This document shows, piece by piece, positions 43,860 through 55,709 of a stretch of DNA of 64,000 nucleotides. Position 1 is the first letter of the stretch; each line of letters starts with the position of its first letter. The notes beneath the pieces were generated by a model, which worked only from the letters and a program-made list of their open reading frames with translations, was not told the origin of the DNA and ran no database searches. Source of the DNA: Kwoniella bestiolae CBS 10118 (taxonomy: Eukaryota; Basidiomycota; Tremellomycetes; Tremellales; Cryptococcaceae); the NCBI RefSeq assembly GCF_000512585.2, contig NC_089248.1, positions 248,001-312,000 of the forward strand. Direction: 5' to 3'. Made by a program: the position numbers and the translations under genes.

Positions 43860-46509
43860 TCAATCGTTGAAGAACGATTTGAACTAGGCATGAAGAGTCA
43901 GTTATTGTCACCCAATCTCCGAGTAATCAGAACAATACTTGACTTCTGCCCAAAACTCACTTTACTAGACCCATGTCTCTCCTGGGTAGGATGACCAACT
44001 CCTTCATCTTCATCCGTCAATTCATCGTACTCCTCATCGGGGTTCACATTCTTCCCTTTACCTGAACTCTTAGACGGACTACCTGTATGATATCCCTTCC
44101 ATGGACTTGTTGAACCCTTTTGAGGTGAGGGTTGTCTTTTCTGAGGCGATAAGGTTGAAACCATACTTTTTTGACCTCTTTTTGTTGGTGAACCAGGCGA
44201 GGGATTATCAATCGTACTATCCCATATCAATTCTAACCCAGCATTCGAAGTGGAATTATCGCTGATCGAATCAGTCACCCGTTCAGGATGTGACTTGTTA
44301 CTCTTGGTAGTAATAGTTTCGTTTGATCCCTTTGAAGATGGTGGTAATTCTTTATCCTTCCCTTTCCCTTTCAAAGGCGAGGTAGAACCGTAATCCCTAG
44401 CTGATGATGGCCTAACCAATTCTGAATTTTGTTGCGATCTAGCAAATTCCTCTTCCATCTCCCGTTCATCATCCAGATCAGCCATATCCAGCTCTTCTTC
44501 AAGGTTCATATCTGACAATCCGGCATGTTCAAGTATCTCAGCTTGAGATATTTTGATCGCTTGACTTCGAAGTGGTTGTTCGGGTGAACCATGGTTTTGC
44601 GATGCACCAGGTAAGAACAACGCTTCTTTGTCGCCATTCTGCGAAGGTGAGATATGGTCCGGATGATCGACTTCCATATGATCGTCATCTTGATGTCTGG
44701 CATTTGATGGCCCAGCCGAGGCATTACGTTGAATAGCGGAGGAAGCGAGATAGAATGTGCTCATTGGTTCTTGAGCGGCGGTGAGATTCAAGCTTGATCT
44801 CTTTCTGGATTGACTGGGAGTTTCGGATCCCTTCCTCTTTCTACCACTTGAGCTGCTGCTTGAGGAAAGGTTTCGTCCATAAGTGGAAGGGGGCGGAGGT
44901 GGAGCAGGAGCATCACTACTTGATCGTTTGATTTCGACTGAGGGTGATCGGATGTCCTTGAATGCTTCGCAAGCTGTAGTAGCTATTGCGCAAAATATTG
45001 AAAAGTCTTCAAATTCCTCGTCTAAGCTTGTGAGGGTGAGAGGTTGTCCAGGTTCAGAGAATGATACGTTAAGCGTTGCTGAGAGTCGCTCTGCCAACAT
45101 TAAAGTAGCCTTCGCTTCATCCTTGTCAGCTCTAATCAATGCGTTGCGGAAGCAGGATAAGGACTCACCCTAAACTCCTTCATAGGCAGAGTCAGATCAA
45201 TCCTATCTCCCACCACCTCATAATCCTGAAACTCATCCGTATCAACCTTGATCTCCGTACATAGTCCACCCGCTCCCAACCCTTCCCACAACTTCATCCT
45301 AACCTCATTCTTAGTGAACATCCAGCCTAATTGGTCCGTCCCACTTGTATTGGAGTTTCCAGCATAAGTCGATCCTGTAGATAATGCGAAGTTCTCTAAC
45401 CAGTCTCTGAGAGTTCGAGTGGCAATGACGAATCCTGAGGGGGTGGTATCGGGATCGACATCTGCTCGGAGGAAGTCTGATGAACCGAGGTGAAGGGAAT
45501 GTTTCTTGGTTACTCCTGTGACGACGAATACAGACACAGTAAGCGTGTGAATCGCGGTAATGATATCAGTGGTGAGATCCAATCGCCAAAGGCTACCTGA
45601 CTCACCATGTTTGCACACCAGCCTAACGATCAATTTCGACTCGATACTAATCCTAGCATCCTCATCATCCGTAAATTCATCTTCATCACCGAAATGTCTA
45701 TCACTTTCTGCTCCATTTCCATTCCCATCGTGATGATCATCACCATCACCGTTGACTACTGATTCGCTTCTCGTATCTCTGTCTCTCTTTCGATGTTGGA
45801 GAGGCCGCAGTTCGTTGGAAGGGTCGATGATCCTTAGGTCGAGTCTGAGGATAGTATTCATCTGCGCTGCTTTGCCTAGTACCGCTAAGACGGACTGCAA
45901 ATATCGTACACAAAGGTCAGATCCACCCCCACCTCCGTCCCTGAATGTAAGCGAAGAAAGAGAATGAACTACATACCTTGACTAACAGTTGACATTTAAC
46001 ACCTTTCCTACTTTTCGCTGACCATCTGTAGAAAAACTTCTTGTCCAGTTTGAATAAGCAGAATGCCGATTTATTGGCGTTGGTCACTGCCAGTTCCCAC
46101 TGTGTCAACGGGATATCACATGTGCCTCGTCAGCTTCTTACCCGTCGATTGTCCGTGCAATGAAATTAGGGTGCATGGTGCATGAAAGCGGATGCAGTGG
46201 AAAAGGAAGATCAGACCGGCGGTGAGAGAGGCAGGTTGGGGAAGGAACCACAAACTCACAGCTTTATGAGAAGCATGTATATTCAGATCATCCCCATATT
46301 TCGATGCGCATTGCAGTAGACGGAGGAACGCTGAGAGATGCACGAGAGAGATCAGTACTCCTTGCAATGATCAATTCGTGAAAGACTCGCCCTTCCCGAA
46401 CGGAGGGAAGACGCTGTACGTGTGCGTCGGAGATGGATAATCAAGGAGTTCCTCGTAGGCAGGAGTAGGACTCACTCTTCAAATTCTCGCCCTTTATGGA
46501 AGCGTCCAT
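43860..46509 (-). CDS. RAD9: RAD9-like subunit of the 9-1-1 DNA-damage checkpoint clamp
   Basis: Exons in coding order: 46509-46476, 46330-46260, 46099-45977, 45894-45606, 45515-45176 (or 45169), 45131-43961 and 43883-43860 (about 683 aa). PCNA-like N-terminal half: MDASIKGENLK, LRLLQCASKYGDDL, WELAVTNANKSAFCLF, KKFFYRW, CQLLVKSVLAVLG and, later, LPMKEFR, LSATLNVSFSEPGQPLTL. This is the Rad9 order of blocks, with an acidic H/D-rich insertion (GDGDDHHDGNGNGAE). The C-terminal half is S/T/Q-rich and phosphorylatable (ELTDEDEGVG), ending FKSFFND, as expected for Rad9, which recruits TopBP1/Rad4-type proteins. The 45131/45176 junction is odd: the canonical GTGAGT donor does not keep the frame, and only a GTTTAG donor seven bases earlier does. 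Confidence 0.85.
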
Positions 46510-46823
46510 CGTGTCTTCTCCGATCCACGGCTTATCCTTCGACGCTGCCAGGTACGACTTACTTGAGATAGATCGAGGATTGAGAAAGAAGAAGAAGAAG
46601 AGGAAGAGGAGGAAAGAGGAAATGTGCTTTCAATGTTACTCGTAAGTGATGTCTTCGATCGGTTGACTGTGTTTGACTGGCATGGACGCGTACTTCCGAC
46701 GGAACATTGCCGCTCACCCCCACTCTACCCCACTCTGTTATCGTTTGCTGCGGGAGGTAGATAATGTGGTTTGGATAAAACATACAATACAACATCATGC
46801 ATAGCATCGTATCTACCAACATA
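46510..46823. other. Intergenic between RAD9 and AP-3 delta genes
   Basis: Short spacer holding the RAD9 promoter and the 3' flank of the delta adaptin gene (both minus strand). Nothing else seen. Confidence 0.5.
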
Positions 46824-49800
46824 TCACCCCTCAACAACCTTGTCTTTCTTCTTCTTATCTCCCTTCTTCTTCCGTCGTACCTTGACAACCTCAATCTCAT
46901 CCGTAGGCGTAGCAGGCATATCATCATTCCTCGCAATCTGCGCGGCAGAAGGCTCTTCATCGACCCTATACTCTTCAAACCTACTACTCGACATCGCCGT
47001 ACCAGAGCTCAAATCTATACCTGACAATCCCTCCGCTGTCTTATCATTCCCATCTGTCTTTGTCGGCTGAGCAGTGTTCGTACTAAATCCCTCAGGTAAT
47101 TCACCGGTCCGGTCGAATTCTGGTGGAGGAGCTTTTTCCTTCTTCGGTTTTATCTTACTCTTACCCTTCCCTTTTGTCTGGGTCGTCTCTTGTATGGCTA
47201 GTTCGGAATCATCCAGCTTGACTATCGGTATCTCATCTATATCTTCCTGGTTCTCTTCAGTCTTGTCGTAGAGGTAATAAGGATCATCTTTATGTTTCGC
47301 CTTTCTTGCTGCTCGGCGCTAAAATCCCATCAACAAAATAGATATCAGCCTGTGTCACCCAGCCATTTCTGTTGATATCTACCTGCGACTCATCCTCGCA
47401 AGTGAGATGATATTCATTGTATGAGGAAATACGAAACTCACCCTAGTTCTCTCCTCTTTCGTTTCCCCCTCCCGCCTCTTCCCCCTCTTCTCCTGCTCCC
47501 TCAAAACCCTCCTCAACTCCTCCATACCCTCCCCACCGCCCTCTCCCAAATCAATCGCAACCTTCTCCTCCTCACTTTCCTCATCCTCCGATAAATCTCC
47601 GAATCCACCCTGAGGAATGATCTCAACATCTAAATCCAGTCCATCAGGTATACGCACAGCTTCCTGAGCCTTGTACGCTACCGCATTAAGCTCATGGGAC
47701 GTAAAGAGCGGTTCGAATAGGAATAATGATTTCGGGTATGGGGGAGTATCGTCGTCCTTGGGTGATTCAGAATCGGCAAAACCACCTTTTATCTCTGGTA
47801 TATCACTGGATGATGCCGGTATCTGTGACTTGGGTGGGACATGGTTCGTCAGATCCGCTTGGACAAAGTTAAGTAGTTGAGTGAATTCAAATGCCCTTTC
47901 TTGAACTTCCATATCGCCCGCTGAGAGGAATGGCTCCAACCCTGATTTGATGGATGAGACTAATGCTTTACACTCTTCGTGCTTCTCTGATGACCATGAG
48001 GAGGAGATTGATGCGGCATAGTGTCCGAATATCTTGGCTGAGGCGTGGAGTGATAGCGATGTAAGCGCCGAAGATGATAGGTGAAGGGTAGGTGAAAGTA
48101 TAGATAATATCGCGCTGAGAGGGGAAGATAGGTAACTACAAATCGCCAGTCAGCTATCTTGATTTCGAAGGGCATGAGACTGGAAGCTCACCTCGAATAT
48201 TCCCCACAAACCCATATAGCAGCCTCTATCAACCCATCCTCACCGGTCCCATCCCTCCCTCTTTCTCTGAAATCTTCATCGCCCAGAACCTTCTCCAAAA
48301 CACCCACAGCATACTGTCTGACTGATTTGACTCGTCCCACCACATCCAAGACGAGCCTTTTGATCTCCTCTCCGACATTTACGTGACTCACATACGCAAT
48401 ATCTATCAAAACAGATATCACCCATTCGAAATCCGTTACATTCACATACGTGTCATACGAAATGATCGAGAGTAGTTTTTGAGTCAGGAGAAGCCGATAA
48501 GCGGGAGAAAGCGATACAGATGTGGAAGTCGTTGCAGGATCTTTTGATGCGGTAGGTGATAACTGATTGGCGATTGCTGTAAGGGAGGCTACGGCCGATG
48601 GCAAAGTAGAAGTATTGCTTTCAGGAGGAGCGAGGTGGGAGAGGAGTTGATCTGCTATGGTTTGTAGATTGTCTCTATCGACCTGTTGATTTGAGTCAGC
48701 TATGGATCGGGCTTGTTCCTGTATATAGACGCTTGGGACAACTTACCATCGAAGTGACGAGCTCCAGAGCTCTCATACGTATCGATACATCAGGATCATC
48801 CAGACTTTCCATTATCTCCTCTTGATACTCCGCTACCATTGCTGGGTGGGTGGGTATGATCTTCACCATAGCTAAGAGCGCGATGTACCGCACTGTTGAC
48901 GTTATCAAGGCAGTCGTCAGCTAGTTGCGAGGAGCATTAGTATTCACATAGCTTACAGTTCTGATCACCCCCTTCATCTCGCAAATAACCTCCCAGCTTT
49001 TCCACACATACTCTGGCCAAAGCTTCACCCTCTGCTCGATCAGGATCCAACATCCCTCCTACTATACATGTCCTCACGCACTCATAGAGTAATGAGATGG
49101 CCGATGTGGAGGATATAAGGGACGTAATGGGTGGTAGTAATTTACGGACCAATCTAGGTTCTAGAGGTGTGAGAATGGCGAACTGATGTATCATCATCAC
49201 TGTCAGCTTGACATCATTCTCCAGTACACCCATCAGAAATCATACCAGACTTGAGAGGTATGTGAACAATTTCGAGACAGGCGATGAGGATGTAGATTGA
49301 CACGTACAAGCTTAACAACCTTGATCAACATCCAATTATTCGTACTCCCCGTCAATATCCCAAACAACTCCGGAGCCAAAGGCAAATAGTTCTTCCCGCC
49401 CTGCCTCCTAGCTAATTCCATGACCACCCCGACCGTAGCTCCTATCACACCTTGATCGGAATCTTGTAATCTCTCTCTCAATCTGGGAAATCCCTCTCTT
49501 AGACCCTCGGGGAACGCTTCCCAACATGGTAAGAGGCAGAGAACCGCTCGTTTACGTATACGTGGTGAGGAGTGGGTGAGGAGGTGGAGTAGGTCTGGAT
49601 GGAGGGTTGTGGATAGTGAAGGGGATAGGGAGAGGAGGTGAGGGAGGGCGGTTAGGGGGAGTGGGGGGAGGGGGACGTGGGGTGACATTAGGTCCTGTGG
49701 GTGGATTAGCATGTATAATGGATTTGATACGTTGACGTATGTCTGTAAAGGTGAAAGAAAATCAGATTGGACACCCCAAGCTCACCTTCTTGATCCCATT

Positions 49801-50262
49801 GACGGTCAATACCACTTCCTCTGTGTCACCCGAGAAAGCCATAGGAGCAGCGAGGTAACCGATCTCTGTACAGACCATACTCATGAGCCTGAACGCTCCC
49901 TGTGATAGCATCTAGCGGAAGAGAGAAGCTCACGTTTCAAATGATACCTCTGCGAACTCATAACTTCGACCACATGAAATGCGAATTCCGGAGGAGCAGG
50001 TATAGGATATAGCATCATGAGCTAATACCCGCAAGCAGAACGTCAGCTGGTCCTCAGTCTATCAGGATGATGATGGAGAGGAGGGTATACTTACATAGCA
50101 TATCTTCAACACTCCCTCAGCCTTCAAAGCCATATCTTTACCTTTCAACTCCTCCCTGATCTCCACCATGGCCTCTGAGATAAAGGCATCCTCTTGTGCC
50201 TTTGAGGATGCCTTGTGTGCTCTGAGACCTCTTATGAGATCTTGGAGTGTCCGCTCGAACAT
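46824..50262 (-). CDS. APL5: AP-3 complex subunit delta (delta adaptin)
   Basis: Exons in coding order: 50262-50095, 50021-49934, 49865-49786, 49694-49308, 49182-48957, 48892-48747, 48682-48192, 48135-47442 and 47318-46824 (924 aa). Large chain of the AP-3 adaptor that carries cargo from Golgi/endosome to the vacuole. The start MFERTLQDLIRGLRAHK is diagnostic for delta adaptin. Armadillo-like trunk: FHVVEVMSSQRYHLK, KKDLMSPHVP, PRIRKRAVLCLLP, NNWMLIKVVKLFAILTPLEPRL, LRYIALLAMVKIIPTHPAMV, DPDVSIRMRALELVTSM. The hinge has RRAARKAKHKDDPYYLYD, a motif typical of AP-3 delta, and the tail is lysine-rich. The divergent neighbour is MMS19, 434 bp away. Confidence 0.95.
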
Positions 50263-50696
50263 TTCGGGTTGACTATGAGCCTTTTTGTGGGCGGTTAACA
50301 GGTAGATGATCCCCAGATAGCTATGTCGAGGATGAAAGATGTTTTGTATGTAGCTTGTGAATGCAATTGATGATGACGAACGAGCAGCTGGCGGTGAGAG
50401 GACCGTGCACATGGTAGGGGATGACGATAGCGGCGAGCGCCGAAAGGATGTTGGAATGATGATGAAAGTGGGATCGAAGGAAAAGTTGGATGTAATGATG
50501 ACCATTCTTATCAACATTTCTTTTTCCTTCTTCCTGCTCCTTATACATGTACTCGTACCCACAGATAGCCCAATAGTCTTGCAAACCGGACAATAAAAGC
50601 ATACCAAAGCGAGACTGGCAAGACATATAGCAGCGTAACAACATCCCTGTTTTCAGAGCAACACTTTACCCCTCGAGTCCGTAGCCCCTTGACATC
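50263..50696. promoter_or_regulatory. Divergent AP-3 delta/MMS19 promoter region
   Basis: 434 bp between divergent start codons. No clear TATA element identified. Confidence 0.4.
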
Positions 50697-53600
50697 ATGG
50701 ACGTACCCCGAATGGTCCGAACGCAGATATCAACCTCTGAGCTGAATCCACCGCAGGATCTGGTACAAGGTACGTTCAATCAGCTAAGTAGAATTCTATT
50801 GCCTTCCGTTGGCTGATATCATGTCTTTGCCAGGTGTGAACAATGGTTCGGTTGGATTATTGGAGATAGTGAAAGCTCTGGGGGAGTACCTGACTTCGAC
50901 AGAGGATGAAGTGCGGCTGAATGGTACGTCCAGCTTGACGATAGGCAGCCGCTTCAAACTGAGAGATGGTTAAGCTGATGATGCGTCGGTAGGCTTGACA
51001 TTCTTGTCGAATACCTTGAAAACTGTCAATTCAACTAAAATCAATAGACAAGCTAGTAAGTCTTGATATCCCCCGTCTTCCTTCCTCAAGCCACTTCTCC
51101 ACCCCAATCTCTCACATCACCACCGACTGACGCTGATACTCCTGTGAACCGCTCTCAGCTCAAACCCTTACCAACTTCTACCTATCCAAACTCGATGATT
51201 TCGATTCCCTCCCACCTGCTCTAGGTGGTTTGACAGTTTTATCGAAATTGGCAACATTCGATGACGATGCTGCTGTAGAAGTGTACAAAGGGTATGTGAT
51301 CAGCTAGACTGTCACAGTGGTTCAAGTAGAAAGCTGATGGTCATGTGATGGTATAGGGTGGTGGAGAATGTGAATATGAAGGCGTATGTTCAGGCTACAA
51401 GGCATCTCGTCTACGTGCTATTTGATAGCCTGCTGGCTACGCATAGAAATGGTGAGTTGCTCCTTTCCTCCTTCTACATCTCTTTCTTTTTTTTGATAAG
51501 TGCTGAGTCGTTGATTCCATAGCCCTCAAATCCATGGGCTCATCATTCGTAAACAGCTATACAAAGATGGTAGATGGTGAAAAAGATCCACGTAATCTCA
51601 TGTTACTCTTTTCGATAGATAGAGTGATATTATTGGAATTTGAAGTCAAGGACCATATCGAGGTGAGCTTTCCGGATGTAGAAGACTCTGGCAACGCCAA
51701 GCTAACGCAATCGAACCAATTTTTTAGGATTTCTTCGACATCACATTCTGCTATTTCCCCATCACCTTCCGTCCACCCCCTAACGATCCATATGGCATAA
51801 CGGCAGATGATCTGAAATTGGCCCTGAGGAAATGTATGGCTTCATCGCCTTATTTCGCTAGGATGGCTATACCGCTGTTCTTGGAGAAGTTCGCTACGCT
51901 TACTGGACCTAGTATGGTATGTTTAGCTCGTCCTCTATTGCACACTCGACATATGATACAAGCTAACAGTATGCCGGTATTTGTAGAAAGATCTGCAATT
52001 ATCGATAGCTGCGTGTCTGCCTGTGTATGGAGCTGATGCCGTCAGGGAGAGGGGTGCTGAGTTATGGGAGGGCATAAAGACTGAGGTGAGTGGTATAACC
52101 ATCCCGCTGAGACACTTCGAGCAAACAACTGATATCAAATACAGATATTGTATTCATCTGATACATCAATTGAAGCAGCCGCTCTGTCAGCCTTGGAATC
52201 CTTGATACGCACACTTTATCCTACATCGACCGATGCCCCCTCTGGACTAGCACAGGATATAATCAAGGAGTGTCTGGAGATACTGAACGAACCCGACAAG
52301 ACCCAAGCTGTAGCTGCTACCAAGATCCTAGCAGCGATATTCCGTGCATCACGTAAGCTAACCGATACCGCGGTTTGTGCTTTACGCCTAGCTGACTATT
52401 TCTTCACAGCTTCCGCAGGGAAATTCGCTCTATCCCAAGCACTTCCACAGCTATTCCGCCAATTCAATTCACCCTCCGTACCTTCTCACCGATCACCTAT
52501 TCTATCCACCATCTCTTCTCTACTGGTCGCGGTTCAGTCAGTATACACATCTCCTACATCTCAGCGTAAACAGGCAGAAGAAAAGGCTCTGGATCCGTAC
52601 CATGGTGGTATCCTGGATGTACTGAGAGAAGGCTTACGTACGGAGGGGTTGAAGAGTCCCGCCATCAAGGGATGCACGGCTTGTGTGCAGATACCTGGAT
52701 TCTGGGAGAGAGAGGATGTGGAGAATGTTGTTAGGGGATTGGATGATGTGTTGGTGAATGATGAGGATCCGGAGATCAGGTGGGTTGTCTGGTCAATCTC
52801 TACGTCTTGTGTAATCCTTTACTGTCCTATCGAAGACGGATCAATGGTATTAAGCTTTTGTTCATGTGGTAGACCCGAAGTCATCGAATCCCTTACAACC
52901 ATCTCAACCCACCATCCCACAACAATCGAATCCCTTACTCTTCCACTGCTATTCCACAACTTACCTGACTCGGCGCCTTCTGCCTCCGACCATATCGCCA
53001 GAGAGAAGTACCGATCAATCTTATCGTCTCTCAGGGAACTATGCGTTGCACCCGCATTGTTCCAAACACTTGTCATAAGAATCACCACGAAATTAGACTT
53101 GTTATCTTCCTCTACACCTCAAAGCAATGGCGGGGACGAAGAGATGGGCGAATTCGATACGAGAGAATGTAATATCGCTTACTCGTGGGATTTGTTGAAT
53201 ACTCTTCAGAATGTGGTGGATAAGAAGATAAAGGAGAAACATAATGATCTGATTAGGTATTTCGATCAGATCGTCCCTAGGTTATTCACCTTGGTCGTTT
53301 CTGCCTCAACAACGAAGTTGGGTGATGCTAGTCCACTCTTCAGGGACAGAAGGTTAGTTGGGATCATCGCGAAGCTGGTGGAGAGTCTGGTATGGGAGTT
53401 GAACGTCGAGTGAGTCCTCGTCTTTAGCTTGTATTATCAGATTGTAGCCTCGTATCGAAGCTGATCGGATTTGTGGTTGAGAAGGAAACAATCCGCATGG
53501 TTTTCTGCTATCTATCAGGCTTTCGAAAAAGGAGATTGGACGGGTGTGGTACATGATAAATCGGTTGTTTTGAGCGGATCACCATTAAGAGTAAGTTAGC

Positions 53601-55212
53601 CTAATACCTTCTTTCCTATCCAAGTGGGTCTTAACTGATATTTGGGAGTAGACTGGCGCTTCTTCGGCTGAACAGGATCTGATAGCATTGTATGCTGGTA
53701 CAGTGCAGGGTTTGAAAGGGGACGTGAGTTAGCTGTAGTTCGCCAGGTTGATAGATACCTTAGCTGATATTCTCTTTTAGGCTACCTTGCCATTCGGTTC
53801 TTCGGCGGAATTCTTGAGCTCAAAGATACATTGGACAATCAACGTAGCCAGAGATGGATGGCAGGTGAAATGGATACTGGAACTGATATGTGCTTTCGTG
53901 AATAAGCGGGAGAATGGTGAGCTACTGGTAAACCGAAAATCTGGATTCAACAAGCTGACAGTTGATAAATCCCGCAGTGTTGAAAGACTCCCTCGAGACT
54001 ATACTGGAGAGTATCTGGTCAGTAGAGATTCAAGATACCTCAAAGGATCTTGATAATAGACGTAGGGGGTTATCAGTGTACCTATATGTGAGTTTGACTA
54101 AACATACTAGAATGCGTCATTCAGCTGACGTGCTATTTGTAGATTATCAAAGCATTGTCCCTCCTTCGATCTCCCCTTGCGTACTCTGCCTTGGAACGAG
54201 TGATAGACATACTGAGTCTGTCCAACCTGGATCCAGAATTTGTACGCTTCGCTGCGAGTGGGTTTGGAATACTATCTCAAGGGAAGGGTAATGGTCATTT
54301 GACTGCGAAGGTGAGCACAACCTATTAAGCAAAGACTCGGGTGGTGCTTGAGCTGATGATTGATGGTTTAGTTGCTGTTCGCTCAGAAATTGTGGAACTT
54401 TGTGTTGCCTAAATTGATTGAAGGGGACAAAGAAGCTACGGGTGAGCTCTCGCTCTACCGCGTCTTGAGATATGTAGAGCCGAAAGCTGACGGTCTGTTG
54501 TTGTAGGAACAGGAAGATTAGTATATCTAGTGGCTTTTGCCAGTCTCCTGCCGCTCGTTCCTGCTTCGTTATGTTTAGCAGATCTCAACACTGTAAGTTG
54601 GATTGAACTTTTCATGAGCTTGATGTATCCCATTTGACACTAGCTGGTTGATGCTGATGATAATTGATCAGATTCTTCCGTTGATCTTGCGATCGCTATC
54701 TCTACCTGACCCGCACCAACGAGTCAACGCCATCACCACCCTCACCTCGATATTGGAGACAGCGAGCGATTCGAGGGAGGTCGATAAGGCCATACATGCC
54801 CATGCGGAGGTGATGGTTGACTCGTTGTTGAAGAGCGCTGTGAGGTCTGAGGGGGTTGCGAGTTCAGGAGTGAGTGTAGCTTACCTCTCAATCAAGATCC
54901 TGGAGAGAGAATGGTATCTCCGAAGAAAAACATGTCAAAGATGTTTTCCAAGTGCTCTCGGTGTAAATGACATTTCTCCACGAGGGCCTTTTACTGATAA
55001 TTTTTCCTCTTACGATTTCACAGAAAGTACGAAGTATAGCCTTATCATGTCTGTCCCTCTTCCCCGATGTGATCCGATTCGAGAACCTGCATAAACATAA
55101 ATCTATAGTGATCAGGGAACTGGGGAAGACACTAGATGATCCGTTGAGGAATGTGAGGAAAGAGGCGGTGGAATGTAGGGCCAAGTGGTATAGGTATGGG
55201 AATGCTACGTAG
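50697..55212 (+). CDS. MMS19: MMS19/Met18 cytosolic iron-sulfur targeting protein
   Basis: Twenty exons: 50697-50769, 50834-50923, 50993-51055, 51159-51291, 51357-51451, 51523-51662, 51728-51916, 51987-52085, 52145-52352, 52410-52779, 52873-53409, 53482-53590, 53652-53723, 53781-53916, 53978-54087, 54143-54310, 54372-54441, 54507-54592, 54672-54869 and 55024-55212 (1044 aa). HEAT-repeat protein that helps deliver Fe-S clusters to DNA polymerases and helicases, including TFIIH XPD. Family blocks: VRLNGLTFLSNTL, LTNFYLSKLDDF, DFFDITFCYFPITFRPPPNDPYGIT, YFARMAIPLFLEKF, FVRFAASGFGIL and, at the end, KVRSIALSCLSLFPDVI with DDPLRNVRKEAVECRAKW. Exon 12 has only GAG or AAG acceptors (53482 or 53485), both in frame. 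Confidence 0.93.
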
Positions 55213-55709
55213 GGTGTATATTGGCATTGAGAGTATATGCATTGATTCTCGAATAGATGGTTTGATGGTCTTTTTGGTCTTCCTTTCTGGCTGCATGAGA
55301 CTATCACATGACGAGTAGAAGCCATGCTTCACGAGTATTATGAAACAATAAGACTTCATTACTAATCGTACCAGTATCACCAGACAATAACAAATGATTT
55401 CTAATCAATCTGAAACGTCATTACAAATTGATACTAATGAAGAACCAAGCTGTGCCATATGTCATTCAGGGTCTTTGTGATGCTTACCCCGCTCGTCCCC
55501 CCTCGTTTCTCACCTATAACTTGTCAACGCGACTTGTAGCATCACCGTCATAACTAGTCCGCACAACACCACTGATACCACTATCACCATCACTACCTAT
55601 TCAACCAACTGACTGACTACAGCATCAACTACAGCGTCAAACCACGACTCATAAAGCTCATTACACACCGAGTAGTGATTCAGATACACTCACAAATATC
55701 ACCGCCATC
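55213..55709. other. Intergenic between MMS19 and the RhoGAP gene
   Basis: 3' flank of MMS19 and 5' flank of the next gene, both plus strand. The last 190 bp carry CA/AC-rich sequence. No gene seen. Confidence 0.5.
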
